Notes under the pieces: generated by a model
What the model was told of the DNA's origin: nothing
Database searches by the model: none
What the model saw: the letters and a program-made list of their open reading frames with translations, nothing else
Shown: one piece after another, positions 35,191 to 47,271 of the stretch
Layout: each line of letters starts with the position of its first letter
Position numbering within the stretch: the first letter of the stretch is position 1
Program-made: the position numbers and the translations under genes
Assembly (NCBI RefSeq): GCF_022376445.1
Contig: NW_025955019.1
Span: forward strand, 1-64,000
Source of the DNA: Fomitopsis serialis
Lineage: Eukaryota > Basidiomycota > Agaricomycetes > Polyporales > Fomitopsidaceae
DNA length: 64,000 bases
Direction: 5' to 3'

Positions 35191-36035
35191 CTGTGCGTCG
35201 TATCCCACTGATTACTCTGGTTGTCCTCTGAGGCACGTTCAGCGCCGTGCCTCACGCGTTTGCGGGTCGCCAACGACCAGGTCCTCAATTGCCACGCAAC
35301 TTCAAGCAGTTGAGCGCGCATCTATCTTGTTTGGCACCGTCGAGTGACAACGCACGAGGAGCGGATAGAAGTCTCCTTGCATATGGGTCAATATCGTACG
35401 TCGGACGATGAACGTGCATTTTATTATGGCCTGATGATTTCTCGACAAATAGGTGCACATCGTCCCACCGCGCCCGCGCACCTCCAAGTCCATCTACCTT
35501 CCTTCTTTCGACGTGATCAATCACCGCCGTCTCGCTTCATGACACCACCCTCGGCCTTCATCGAACCTATGCGGAAACAGCTGGTGCCTGGTACGGTTTA
35601 GAAGCACGGAGGAGGCTTGGGCTACCCGTGCGTGTCTCCATCATCGTTGTGTTGTTGTTAACTCACCTTCTTTTTTGAACAAGTCTCGTTCTCGGCCTCA
35701 CGACATTTCCACTGTACAAATCTGTCTTTACTCCACTTCACCCCCTTCCTCGGATATGTACGCATCGCTGCCGCTTTGCAACGACTCCAAGGTCGGCAAG
35801 GTCATGCCGTCGACTTGCGATGAGGTGACTGTCTACCCGCGATCTACTTTCAGTCCTTATACCAGTCCGGTCTACTGTACGTCCGAGTCGTCGTCTATGC
35901 CTTAGATAGTATTGTCGTATGTCTCATGTTGATCGCGTGTCTTTTGTTGTCTGTACAAGTCTCACGAATATGAGTTGCGTATTATCACATTGCCGGAGCG
36001 CGTACTTCGAGGGAATACAGGCATAAGATATAAGA
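35191..36035. other. Stretch without recognised gene between left arm and transposase 3' end
   Basis: Small open frames of 60-95 codons occur on both strands (for example 35344-35601 and 35675-35905). None shows a domain or a convincing splice pattern. The last 100 bases should contain the 3' untranslated part of the minus-strand transposase gene. Confidence 0.4.
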
Positions 36036-38258
36036 CTACAACTCTAAGCTACAACCCGTTTGTATGTACTGATCTACGTATTGCCAGGTCTTCTCGCAAC
36101 GCTGTACTAAGGCGTGACGGATGTCAGCCTGGCGCCGAGCGTACGCAGCTCGGCCTTCAGCATGTTCTGTTGTATCTGCATAAGTGCTGGTCTCGTTGGT
36201 CCAGACGGTGTTCGAGTCATCCTCTGCATGCTGCAGCCACCACTTACCCTGCCACTTGAAAAAGGCTATAACACGTCGCATTTCCTCTTGAAGAAGATCG
36301 CATTCCTCGCTCCAGCGATGAGCGCGCGCCCGCGATTTGCACCATTCGATGCGCACAGCTAGACCGAATGTCTGAGTTGAACATTGAACACGAACACGAA
36401 TCGATGAATCACTGACCTTCATAATCCTCCTCGTCATTGTCGTCGTCATTGTCATCACTGCTGGTGAACGCGGACGTCCGCCATATCCAGGACAGTGTCC
36501 TTCTTCCCTCTGACTGCCGTGCATCTTCGGGTCCTTCATTCCTCGGACGTCGTTCTGTTCCAACGGTCGGAAGTACTTCTGCCAGCCGTGCTCGTCCGGT
36601 GGATCCATAGCGAGGAGGGCGCTATGAGCAACGCGATAGCGAGCTGCATCGGCCTGCACTCGGGCTTCAACAGTCTTGATGTAAGTCTGTGACCGTGTAT
36701 TGTATCTCTGCCCACGAACGTCCCTGTCCTTCACCATGTAGAGATGGCTCCGGGCGCGGAGGTGTCGCCGTAATTGGTCCAGTGTATCATTGGCCTGTGC
36801 ATGGCGGAGGCGTCGCTCAATTTCTTTCAGAGAAGGAGTGGGCGCGACAAGCGGATTTCCAACCAAGGCCGAAGGGAGATACAAGGGAGTGTTCTCTGGC
36901 TGAAGAGGTGCGTCCGAATCGTCTGCGGACCGCAGACGCAGCACTCCTGGCATATAGAGGTCTTGGTACCCTCGCCATGCATTTATTCGTAGCTTGAGGT
37001 TGCTACGCCTGCGGACAATCTCTGCGCGCTGCGTATCTGTGCCGTCTGTACCGATAGATGCTGCGTCTCTCTGCAATCGACGCCTGCGCACGAAGTGTCA
37101 GTAATAGTAAGGGTGTTAAAATCCGAGATCGTGCTCACTGTAGCTCCTCGATCTCGAGGCCAGCAATGATCAGCATGCTCGGAGACACGTCGCCGTGCAG
37201 TAAGACGAGATCTCCGGACTCTATAGCAGCTGACTCCTCCTCGGCGAGAGAAAGGCGTACGGAAGCCAGCGAGATGGCTATGTCCAATATGAGTATGAGC
37301 AATGATCAGGGAACTAGAGGGACTTACCACGACGAGTGGCGACAAACGGATTGTAGTCGGCTCCGTCTTCCCAAGCTTCGACCTGCTGTGTCCACTCAGC
37401 GATGTGCGTGGGATTCGTGACATGCGTGAGGTCCTGGAACTCAGCAACTTGCTTGCTGCGCTCTTCGACTGCGGTCTTGACCCTGTCAAACAAAGTCTTC
37501 GCTACGGACACGTCAATAATTACTGCGGGAGGACAGATATCATGACTCACGGAGCTGGACAACCTTGCGCCAGTTATAGTCTCCGAAGGCGTCATCAAGG
37601 ACGTCGCGACGGGAGCCCGGTCCCATCTCCTTTGTACTGCCAGAGAACCCGTTCACCGCGGCCCACCCACGCTCAACAGCCTCCCCGTCCGTGCGCCCCA
37701 CATGTTTGATGAAGTGGAACGAGTACTTGGTATGGCAACTCTCCTGATGCGCTGGAAGGTGGAATTTGGGAATGAGAAACGTGATTGTTCGCCTGTCGAC
37801 GTCCCAATCAAAGTCGTACTGCAGCATCCTTTGCCAGAGGTTGACGCTCCACTGACAGGCGATGTCATAGGAAACCACAACACGTGTCGTCGTATGCTGG
37901 CGCAGACTACTCGCAAACAGGTAGTCCATGTTGACGTACCTATATGTCATGTTCATTAGAATGTAATCACGCGCCACGACTTAATACATACCGCTCGCCC
38001 TTCTGGAGGTCGCCCACCGAGCATGGTCGCTTCATGTCGTGGCGTACACATTCTACAGTCCCAACTCCACTAGCCGCGGTGCCGTTACTTCCTCTCATAT
38101 TTGCGAGCTTCACGGCGTCGTGGCTGTTGCACGTGCTCTTCTCGACCTTCTCGCCTTTGTCGTGCGTTTTCAGGTGAGCCTTGTACTCGGTTTCCTCGAC
38201 GAAGTACGCATAGCCTCGGTTGAGACCAGGATCGACCGAGTCAGTTGATACGTCCTCA
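36036..38258 (-). CDS. KDZ transposase, C-terminal two thirds (gene split by insertion)
   Basis: The reading resumes on the minus strand directly at the insertion edge with EDVSTDSVDPGLNRGYAYFV, then GDLQKGERYVNMDYLFASSL across a short intron (38000-37949), SYDIACQWSVNLWQRMLQ (about 37870), FHLPAHQESCHTKYSFHF and RTDGEAVERGWAAVNGFSG (about 37690), which together give the YD and DGE parts of the presumed acidic catalytic site. The C-terminal region continues with IERRLRHAQANDTLDQLRRH and ends VEWCKS-type helices to the stop at 36036. One base is missing near 36525 (ACCCG run) if the reading is to enter EGRRTLSWIWRTSAFTSS; otherwise exons are intact. With the N-terminal part (41797-43243) this forms a nearly complete KDZ transposase, the probable mover of the second element. 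Confidence 0.8.
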
Positions 38259-41200
38259 TCAGGAAACCCCCCCTACGCGAATGTGGCGCAAATCGGCGGC
38301 AAATCGCCGCTGCGTGCCTGTCGCTGCGAATGGCTTGTAAATCGTTGCGAACACCTCTTGAATAAACTGAGATGTGTTCATGTACATAGTACATACACGT
38401 CATTGAATATTATGTGCATTGGGTGCTTTGATCAGCTGTGACTACAATACACAAGTTACGGTACATGTACAGACGGCTCTTCTCGTCCGGCTGTGCCCAT
38501 CTGCTGGCCGTCTCACTTGCTTGCTGTTTTTCCCGCTGGCCGTCTCTCGCCGACTCGTTTGTCTGCCCGCCTGCTCGCCTGCTCACCTACCTGCCTGCGC
38601 GTTCGTCGGCCGTATCTGCACGCTGTACATTCGCCCAGCGCGCCTGCGGTCGCCGTGCGTGTGGTGCTCGTCCGCGCCCTGTGCCCGTCCCCTTGCACTC
38701 TCGCCCGCTTGCACTCTCGCCCGCTCGCTCGCGCACCCGCCTTCCCACTGGCCGGCCTGCCAGCTGGTCCGCTGGTCCGCTTTCCTTCCAGCTTGCTGGT
38801 CTGTCCACCCGCCCGTTCGGTTTCTCATTAGCTCACCTGCTCACTCGCCCACTTGTTCACCCACTCACCCACTCGCCCTGCGGCCCACCCGCCCGTTCGT
38901 CCGCTCGCTCGTCCACACGCCTGCTCGCTCGCTCGCTCGTCTGCCCGCTTGCCCGCCCGTCCGCTCGCACGCCCGTTCTTGCGCCCACCCGTTCTTGCGC
39001 CCACCCGTTCTTGCGCCCACCCGTTCTTGCGCCCGCTCGCCCCCTGGTCGTTCGTCCGTCCGCTCATCCGCCCACCACCCATTCGTCGGCTACGTCTGCA
39101 CACAGGGCATTAGCCCTGTGTGCTCGTGGCTGACGTGTGCATGGCTGCGCCCTGTGCTCGCCGTTAGCTCACAGGCTCGCGCGCGTCTCGACTATGTACC
39201 TGGTCACGACTTCGTGGCTGTTCGCTGACGTCTGGCGTGTGAGGGTCCATTGCGTCCCGCGCGTCCTCCAGCTGTCGGAATGGCGTGACTGTCGAATTGA
39301 CGCTAGAAGACCTCGTAGTCAGCATGAGACGCCGTGAGAGGTGCGTACCTGGACAGTGGGCGCATTCTTCGGATGCGCGTTTGCTGACGGTCGCGGGAGC
39401 TTTGATCGCGTTCAGCGGCCCGGGTAAGGGTGCGGGTTTGGGCATCCGCTCCGCTGTATTGCGGGCCACGGCGAGGACGAGTGCGGCGAGGTGGGGATCT
39501 CGGCGCGAGCATTGGCGAGTGGGGACGAAACGTTGCGGTAGCGGCCGCGTACTGCGCACCCTCGGGAGCGGACGTGCACTGAAGGACGGCGTCGACGGGG
39601 GGAGCGTGAGAGCGGGTGGACGTGAGAGGGTGAGCAGGCTCGAGACTCGAGAGGTTCAAGTTGGGCCGTTGACGCCGAAAGCCATGGCGCTGTCGAGCGT
39701 CGGCTTGGTGTCCGTACGAGCAGCACAGAACGGTGAGCAGCAAGCGGGCAGCGCGAAAAGAGAGAAGACAGAGAAGTCGCATTGTGCCTGCCCTGAGTGA
39801 GATCGGTCACATGACTCACCTCGCCACGTCGCACGTTGCGCAGTGCGCACCTCGACCGCGAGCGCACTGGGCAACTGCACAGCACGCAGAAACGGCCGAC
39901 GAACGCGTGCAACGCACGCCAACAAGCTGGTAGGCGGGCGGGTGGTTGGGCGAGAGCGAGAGAGCGAGTGGATGGGCGTTGGGCGAGGACGGGGAGGGCG
40001 GGTCATCGAGTGGGAGCCGACGAGCGGGCGGCAGGTGCGGATGACGAGCGGATGGCGGGAAAGGGAGAGCGGGCTGCGAGGATGGGCGAGAGCCACAGGT
40101 GAGCGCGGACTGCGCGAGCGAGCTCCTAACTGCACACACACAGGACTTGGCAACGTGCAGAACGACACGCACGACGACCGTGAGCACGCAGAGCCAATGC
40201 TCTGCGTGCAGGCACGCCCGACGAACACGTGGCGGGCGGACAAGCGGACGGGCAGGCAGGTGGCAGCACACGCCGACCGCGAGCGCGTTGGGCAAATGCC
40301 CAGCGCGCAGACACGGCCGACGAACGCACACATGGCACGCGAACGGGCAGGCGGATTAATGGGCACCGGGCAAGCAGACGAGCGGAGTCGAAGACGGGCA
40401 GACTGGTGCGCGAGTAGCCAAGTAGGTGAGCAGGAAGACGGGTGGGTGCGCGAGCGGGCGGGCGAAAGGACGACAGGGCGGCAGGGCGAGAGGACGAGAG
40501 GACGAGAGGGCAAGCACACGGACACAGGGCGCGGACGACGACCACGCGGACGTTGACCGCGAGCGCGCTGGGCAAATGCCCAGCACGCAGGCACAGCCGA
40601 CGAACGCGCGCAACACGAGCGGGAAGGCAGGCGAGCGGGTGGACAGGTGAGTAGGCAGGGACTGACAAGTACATGACTGAGGGCGAGCAGGTGACCAGGC
40701 GGGCGGGCGGGTGCACGAGCGAGCGGGCGGGTCGGCGAGGACACAAGCGCGGGACGACACATGCCAACCGCGAGCGTACTGGGCGAATGCCCAGTACGCA
40801 AGCACGGCCGACGAACGCGCGCACAAACGAGCGTCGAGCGGGCAGATGGACGAGCGGGCGCGCAGGCGGATGGGGACGAAGGCGGGCAGACGAGCGGGAA
40901 AGCGGGCGGACAGGTAGGAACGCGAGCAGACGGGCAGGCGGGCGAGGAGTTGCCGAGGACGAGTCGGCGGACAGGGTGTGGCAACACGGCACAGCACCGC
41001 GTACAGCACACCGACCGCAAGCGCGTTGGGCGAACGCCCAGCACGCAAGTACGGCCGACGAACGGGACGTGCGCGCGTGAGCGGGAGATGGAGATAGCGA
41101 CGGTGGGCAGGGCCAGAACGTGCCCAACACACGCTGACCGCGAGCGCGTAGGGCCAGTGCCCCGCGTGCAAACGCAGCTGACGAGTGCGCCGTGGGTACG

Positions 41201-41796
41201 GGCACAGCGTTCAGGCGGAAGGTGTGCGGACGGTGCGTATGAATGGGAAACAAGCGGACGCGAGCGAGCTGATGCTCTCATTCACAGGCAAAGGGCTGGT
41301 GAGGGATGGTGGGAATGCGCAAGCGGGAGCATGGGCGAGCGGGGAGGACCGTGAGTGGGGAGGATGACGAGCAGAGAGGATCATGGTGAGTGGGGAGCTT
41401 GAGGATAACGAGGACGGCCGGTGCGGGTGCAGGCAACAATCCCAAACCCGTGCCGGTACCACCGAGGTAAGCCAACCCGCGGTCCACCGCCGACACCGGC
41501 GGTGAACCCGGGTATGGTACGGGTAGCACCGTACCTGGGTGTGGGTACGCGGGAAAGGGTGGATGAAAGTAGTAGTGGTTCGAATTATGCGTGTAAATAC
41601 AGCTGGCCAATCAATGCGAATTGAAGTATCCAATTGATATGATTGAGCATGCATTTACTCACAATTCACAACTGTTGGACATCAATTTGTGCAAATTCGA
41701 GCGAGGAAATCAGGGGGGTCAAGTAAATGGGGTGTCCAGGAAGTTTATGCAAATTTATGTGAATTTGCACAAATTTGCATGGGGTGGGTTTCCTGA
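38259..41796. mobile_element. 3,538-bp Helitron-like insertion splitting the KDZ transposase gene
   Basis: The left end is TCAGGAAACCC and the right end GGGTTTCCTGA, so the ends are 11-bp inverted repeats and also fit the Helitron rule TC...CTRR. The flanks are A on the left and T on the right. Joining the flanks restores an uninterrupted transposase reading frame across the site (RLKRK, then HEDVSTDSVDPGL). A hairpin with arms ATGCAAATTT and AAATTTGCAT ends 16 bp before the right end, as Helitrons have a hairpin near their 3' end. An alternative is a TIR element with a 2-bp AT duplication. No RepHel-type gene is present, so it would be non-autonomous. The interior is GC-rich minisatellite-like DNA. 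Confidence 0.7.
38598..41190. repeat. Dispersed 54-bp palindromic unit, about nine copies, two inverted
   Basis: A unit of about 54 bp (GACCGCGAGCGCG...TGGGCAAATGCCCA...ACGGCCGACGAACGCG) recurs near 39857, 40178, 40277, 40555, 40765, 41013 and 41135 on the plus strand, and in reverse orientation near 38598 and 39084. Its centre is a conserved inverted repeat (for example CTGGGCAAATGCCCAG). Substitutions on one arm are often matched on the other (TACTGGG with CCCAGTA; CAGAGC with GCTCTG), which implies selection or conversion for pairing. Spacers are GAGCGGGCGGGC-type low-complexity DNA. Long open frames here, up to 541 codons, are artefacts of composition. Confidence 0.85.
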
Positions 41797-43243
41797 TGCT
41801 TGCGCTTCAGGCGGAAGTTCGCGTCCATACCGACGAACAGCCGGTACAGCCAGCTATGCAAGTTGTGAGATAAACGCACTCATAGATTGACGCACGTCGC
41901 ACCTTTTCTCTGGCGGGGCATCTGCCCAATCGGAAGGCAGATTCTTGTCAGGGTGTGGACAAGCGGGGCAGAGAACTGCACAGGACCCAGGCTCTGTAGC
42001 CCGCACTCCACCCGGGTCGTGACCACGGCCAAACCGCTTCAGCATCTTCAGATGAAGCCACATGCGCGCCATACGCATGAAGCTATGGTATCGTCCCTTA
42101 TGGAAAGGTAATTTAAGTTACATCGCCAACGCGCATCACGAACGACAGTGCGTACCTTCGGTTCCTCTGTCCCCGTGTTGTCTGTCCTTCTCGAAAGTGT
42201 ATTGAAAAACTCGAAGCCCGATGCCTTCGTCTGATTGTGAAGGACGTGGTAGTACTCCATCAGGCGAAACGTCGCGGCCGTCTTGGGATCGATGCGTGTA
42301 GCCGGAAAGAGTCGCGAGCGCAGCAGTTGAGTATGTTTCGGCTCGGCAGTCTCGCAGCCGCAGTAATCAACAGCGACTTCGTGAATACCGGAAACATCCA
42401 GCACGACGAAATCGTCACCAAAGGCTCTCTGGGGATTGATGCATGCGTCGCCATATGCATGGCCCATCTGGATGCGTAGGCCTATCTTCTTGAGGGTCGT
42501 CTTGCAGAGTCGACCGTCTGTCCAGCTCTACACCTCGAGTTGATTAGTCCATCGCCCACACAACTTGAAGACGAAGCCGTACGTACCTTCAGGCGATGGA
42601 ATGGATTGCGGCGATGTCGATTGAGAGTACATTCTCCACAGTAGAACCGTAGATCCCAGCAGTCGTCGCAACGATAAAGGGTTTCGCCAGCGTCCGAATC
42701 ACAGCCCACACAAGTATTGTATGCGAAGTCACCACGTCCTTCGTGACGAATCAGCTCAGCGAGCCATTCGTCGATGGAATCTTTCGCCCATTCCCGTAGA
42801 GGATGGTCCTGTACTGACTCATTAGCCACGAATGTACGATCGAAATTACTACTCACGCTAGCGGTGCGTTTGCGATGCTTGGTGACCTCGAGATATTCAC
42901 CAATATCTGTGAAGAATTCCTGTGGAAGCGTTTCAAATGCCTCGCCATCGCCAAGCTCTGGCTCCCAAGCAACGTAGGGTTCCGGTGGCTCGTTTATAGA
43001 GGCGTTCGTGTTGCCAATGCCCGCATAGATTGGAGGTTGTGCGCCGGGAGGGGGAGCATCTGCTGTAGTTATGCCAGATGTACGCGTCGACACCCCGGAA
43101 ACCGTCGTTGCGAACGATGTATGTTGGTGGCGTGAAACAGCAGCCAGTGTGCGATCTTGATATCTGGCAGTCTCGTCGTCATCGTCGTCGTAGAACCGTA
43201 CGTTGTCTCGTGCTCGGCGCCGCTTCTTTGCAATTCGAGACAT
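41797..43243 (-). CDS. KDZ transposase, N-terminal third with CxC2 cluster (gene split by insertion)
   Basis: Starts at ATG 43243 (MSRIAKKRRRARDNVRFYDD). The front is acidic and Pro-rich. The CxC2 zinc cluster follows (NTCVGCDSDAGETLYRCDDC, FYCGECTLNRHRRNPFHRLK). An intron of about 60 nt leads into KKIGLRIQMGHAYGDACINP, VSGIHEVAVDYCGC and YYHVLHNQTKASGFEFFNTL. A second intron (about 42160-42105) leads to MWLHLKMLKRFGRGHDPGG and CPACPHPDKNLPSDW. A third ends at about 41842 before WLYRLFVGMDANFRLKRK, the DANF motif thought to carry the first catalytic Asp. The reading stops exactly at the insertion edge. No frameshift was seen in this part. Confidence 0.8.
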
Positions 43244-44864
43244 GGGCGCACAAACGGGTGGAGGAGCCGTCAGAGAACATCTCAGGGCGGGCCGTAGTCA
43301 CAAGTCACCCTGGAAAATGGGGGTGGAAAATGTTATTCAGCCCATCTCCGCCCCGACAAGGCGGGACTGTACACATGCCGGAGTATCGTCAGGAGAACAC
43401 CAGCTCTTGATCCCTTGCCACCAGATTCGGATGAAGCCTAGCCGACAGAGCAAGGATGTCAGTGGCTCTGCCTATGGTGGACAAATTGCGGCGCAGCTTC
43501 AATGCACTGTGAGGCAGAACTACATTCGGTTGCCTCTTCGGCCAGTGCCTGCTCTGTCAAACGGCCGATAAATTTGTCTCATCTCCGGCGAGCATCGCAT
43601 CGAACGCGTGGCTGCTTCCATGCACTACTGAAAAAAGTAAGTCATACGACTTCGAGGTCGATGAGTTCATCATACTTACTGTGAGTCAGTGATGTTCGGA
43701 TGGAAGCCAACGGCAACCAGTACACACATGCCTGGCCATTACAGAGGATTGAACATATTTGGGGCATTTGATTTGGAAGCTCCTCTTTTCGCTCGTGCCC
43801 ATCACCCGCCGGCGGACACTATTAGGGTACCGAACAGGGAGTACTCTAGGAATTGAACCAACAGTCTCTGCGCACTAAACATCGCCATCCCGAACACCCG
43901 CCGTGCCTACAAGTCGAACATGTGTACCACTGTAACGGTGCAGAGACGGGTCATAAGTCAACGACCTCTCAAACGTACCAGAAAGGTACTCACCGAGGCT
44001 GAGAGGTATAGAAGCGAAAGCAGTAGCGGCAGCAACACGGTGGTTGCTCGACTTCAAACCTGTACCCACGCGTCATTGACCTAGGGTGATTAAGTGTGAG
44101 TGTCGGGGCTGATTCAGTGTCGAGAGACTGGCACATACCTTGGCTAGAGTGACTGCAGAGACCCGTACTGAAGAGCGGGACGAGGTGGTGGTCGGTTTCT
44201 GAGGGCGGTAAGTCTTATCTCTGGGCTATATACGAGCAATATGGTTCTGGCTCCGATGAATGATCTCGTTGCAGAAGATCACGTACGTGTGTCAGCCAAT
44301 TATAGAACCGAAGTATGGTGTCTGCCGAATAGAGAGTGTATATCCGAAGGTCGCTTGGCCAATCACAAGCAGAATAATACTCATCTGAAATCGAGGTTGA
44401 TATGTTTAATGACGAGAACAGACTGTTTGCAGACGTACCGAGGCCCATTTGATGCGTATGAGGTAGGCCGTGAAGGTGATTCGATGTTGAGTAGCGTCGC
44501 GCAATACACGCCGGGTGTAGGTCACAGTGCTTAGTGAGGTCTCATAAACAGGTTGTCTAGTAGGCATTCGTTCGAAGTCTCGATTGGAGAGTCGCTGTTG
44601 TTGAGTCGCATGTCCGCTGGATCGTGTACACCCGCTCCGAGTCGACCATCTTTCTAGGGCCTAGGCTGTTTCCAGTCACTGTTGTTGCATATAGGAATCC
44701 AATAGTGCCTCAGAGTTAATGCTGATAGGAGGATAACACGGCACGATGAGACTCATGAGTGTGAGTAGTAGTGATGAATAGCATGGTTGCAGAGGTTAAC
44801 ATCTTGTAGGATCGTAGTGTGACAAGCACTGATCTGCGGGTTCACTGGATAACAATGTAATAGA
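43244..44864. other. 1.6 kb upstream of the KDZ transposase, no gene seen
   Basis: Only short, featureless open frames are present. The region must contain the promoter of the minus-strand transposase gene, but no specific site was identified. No repeat stood out. Confidence 0.4.
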
Positions 44865-45380
44865 TTACTTGAACGACACGTTCATGCGCTGCCACGGCAG
44901 CAGTTGATTCTCATATGCAGCCTCATACACCACACGACCCCTCTGTAGTACGTCCAACTCTGCGGCCACACAACAAACGACTTTGGCTCCCCAATGTAAT
45001 CCAACCGCTCGTGCAACTGGGTAGCTCCGATCACCCACTACATCACTATCCGTTCTCCCCGCGACCTCCTCCCATCCACGAATGCGTGTCTTGATCTCCT
45101 CCATAACGTCGGCCTCGACATCTGCGGCAGTACAGGCTTGCCACTCCTTGTACCGTCTTTCACCATTCTCCCGCAGCAACCGGTGTTGACGGTCGTTCAG
45201 AACTTCGGTCAAATGGTCCAGCTCGTCCTCCTCAGACATCCCAAACAGCTCATCCGCCTCACTCCGCTCCTCAAGCAGCCCGCGTGGGACAGTCGGAACG
45301 TAGGGGCTGGTGTAAAGCCCAAAGTCCGGAGTATCTGGAGGTGCCGCATAGGTGTGGAATGGTGTACGAGCGAGAGCCAT
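44865..45380 (-). CDS. Hypothetical 171-residue protein in second KDZ element
   Basis: A single open frame on the minus strand from ATG 45380 (MALARTPFHTYAAPPDTPDF) to 44865 (PWQRMNVSFK). It has an acidic middle (EDELDHLTEVLNDRQHRLLR) and predicted helices, with normal amino-acid composition. No known domain was recognised. It is co-directional with the transposase and the RNase HI N-like gene, which suggests it is element cargo. An upstream exon is possible. Confidence 0.45.
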   Translation of the reverse strand: MALARTPFHTYAAPPDTPDFGLYTSPYVPTVPRGLLEERSEADELFGMSEEDELDHLTEVLNDRQHRLLRENGERRYKEWQACTAADVEADVMEEIKTRIRGWEEVAGRTDSDVVGDRSYPVARAVGLHWGAKVVCCVAAELDVLQRGRVVYEAAYENQLLPWQRMNVSFK

Positions 45381-45972
45381 GATAGCGGGCGGTATGCCAA
45401 CGATGCGCTTGTGAAATGGGCTGGGTACGTGTCCAACACGAGCTGAGTAGTGCGCGCGGTTCTGACTGGTACTCGTGCCTGGCCTCTATAGAGCATGGTG
45501 TAAGGAGGATTGAACTGTACTACGACGTGTACATTGTACTCTAATAGAGTCCTTACCGAATGCCATGCGTGTACTTAGATTGCTGCGCACGTTTGGCGGC
45601 GAGCTTGGCCTCGACTGTGTGATGTTTCGCGCGTCGACCCATGAGTTGCCAGAGGTTTGCGCAAAGTATGTGCTGGAGAATTTAGTGTTGCGGGGAACAC
45701 GCGAATACCGAAGGATGTGAGTACTCGTGAGAGCAATCGTCATGACATTCAACAGGGCATTGCACAGATTCATCGACAAGGTATCTACTCGGGGCTATCA
45801 AGAAATTATGTGCGACGGACATGACCCCGGAGTGTAAGTGTTCGATGTGACAGGAGTGGGGATTGTGGAATGACAGCTCGCAGGCACCAAGAAGACATTT
45901 ACGACAGCTTACGATAGTGTTGCACAGTGCGAGCAGGGCACGACCGAACGAGACATCAAGACAGCACAGAGA

Positions 45973-46741
45973 TTACAAAACAACAAAGACCGTCCCGTTG
46001 GCTGCCGCTTCAAGGAACGCAGCCAACGCCGAGCTGAAGGTAGGGAACCTTTGATAGACGGAGTTCGGAACCCCGATGACAAGCGGCGAGGCATTAGGCC
46101 TGTTGATTGATCTCTCAGCTCGCAATGCAGTAACCGCAACGGAGACTACTTACCAGCCAGCGAAGACACCGACCGCACGACCGCGCGTCACACAGTACCA
46201 ACGTACACCGGTGCTGTCCCCGCCATCCGCCACCGTCCCGCCACAACAGTTCGCGCAGGGCGCATGACAGCCGCCACCAGGCGTAGGAGCCATGGTTCTA
46301 CCAGCAGTTGGCGGGGTAGGCTGGGGAGCTTCGATGTGAGGAGTGGACCGCCGCGTTGGAGCAGGGCCATCTTGATTCTGGACTTCTTGTGCCAGATGCA
46401 CGTTAGGCAAGGGACGGCGCGGCGCGCTGGGCCCCGCACTCAATCGGGCATGAACGTCTACTACAACAGCACGAAATTAGCAGCCTGGGTATGAGATAAA
46501 GACGGAACATTACGCTGGGCAGAGGAATTGTCGACGGCGGCCCATAGTTGACGATCTGTGTGTAGTCTTGCACGTCAGACATGACCTGACCACTTCGAGA
46601 CAAATGAATACCTTCTTCTTGCTCGGTCAAAAGGCGAAGACCAGCGATCAGTTGCTGCAATTGCTCCACCGTGAAGGGCGGACTGTCGCCAGGGACATCC
46701 CTGTCAACGCCTTTGCCGTTATTCTTGCCACCGTTCGCCAT
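45973..46741 (-). CDS. Small protein ending in an RNase HI N-terminal (viroplasmin-like) domain
   Basis: Three exons on the minus strand from ATG 46741 (MANGGKNNGKGVDRDVPGDS). Exon 1 (to 46514) contains FTVEQLQQLIAGLRLLTEQ, exon 2 is Pro/Thr-rich, and exon 2 ends RWYCVTRGRAVGVFAGW. An intron of about 50 nt (GTAAGTAGTC...CAACAG) leads to ASPLVIGVPNSVYQRFPTF, SALAAFLEAAANGTVFVVL and the stop at 45973. The pattern (W)YxVxxGRxxGVF...W...V.GV....Y..F.....A...F is that of the RNase HI N-terminal fold, which binds RNA/DNA hybrids. No nuclease domain follows. The exon 1/exon 2 boundary was not resolved in frame. This kind of protein is common beside agaricomycete transposons; its role in transposition is unknown. 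Confidence 0.6.
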
Positions 46742-47271
46742 CGTAGACAGAGGAGACAGGGGAAGGGAGAGGAGCCGGGCAGAATGATGGGGATCTAGCA
46801 AAGAGGATCAGTGCTATATAGCTCATTCCGACGGCGGACACGGAGATATGCGCATCTTCATTGGACCATGGTCTCTCGCACGATGTTCGTAAAAATCGGA
46901 TTAGGTAGACTGTACTCGCCCACTCGCTGTTCGCCTCCGACTTACAGCTCGGAGCTTCTATCTTCCATGTCGCCGCTGTCACGCCTCAGCGCGATTGAGC
47001 CCCAGTTGCAACTTGTCTGTCAAAGCCCCAATTCGCTTCAGCAGAATAAACGACGGGCACGAGTATTCGGGCCTTCTGCATCCGGATTTGGAAGGCAACT
47101 CACAAATGAAATGTTTAACGGGACCACGCCAACGGTGTTGCTTGCAAAGAGATCCATCGAGTTTGTGGTGTGACAATATAAGAACGGCCATCATGTATCA
47201 TCGCCCTCTGGTTACAGACGCATCCTGGTCAGTCTTACCGCCACCGCCAGCTCCTGTCACATCTCCGAGTC

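Noticed and set aside
39656..41281. A 541-codon minus-strand open frame, and overlapping 270-375-codon frames
   Set aside because: Composition (Pro, Ser, Arg, Cys, Ala) and repeats come from GC-rich minisatellite DNA of the insertion; no domain and no codon pattern of a gene.
38259..41796. Reading the insertion as a TIR transposon with an AT target duplication
   Set aside because: Not excluded, but TC/CTGA ends, the A|T site and the hairpin near the right end fit a Helitron-like element at least as well; kept as the alternative.
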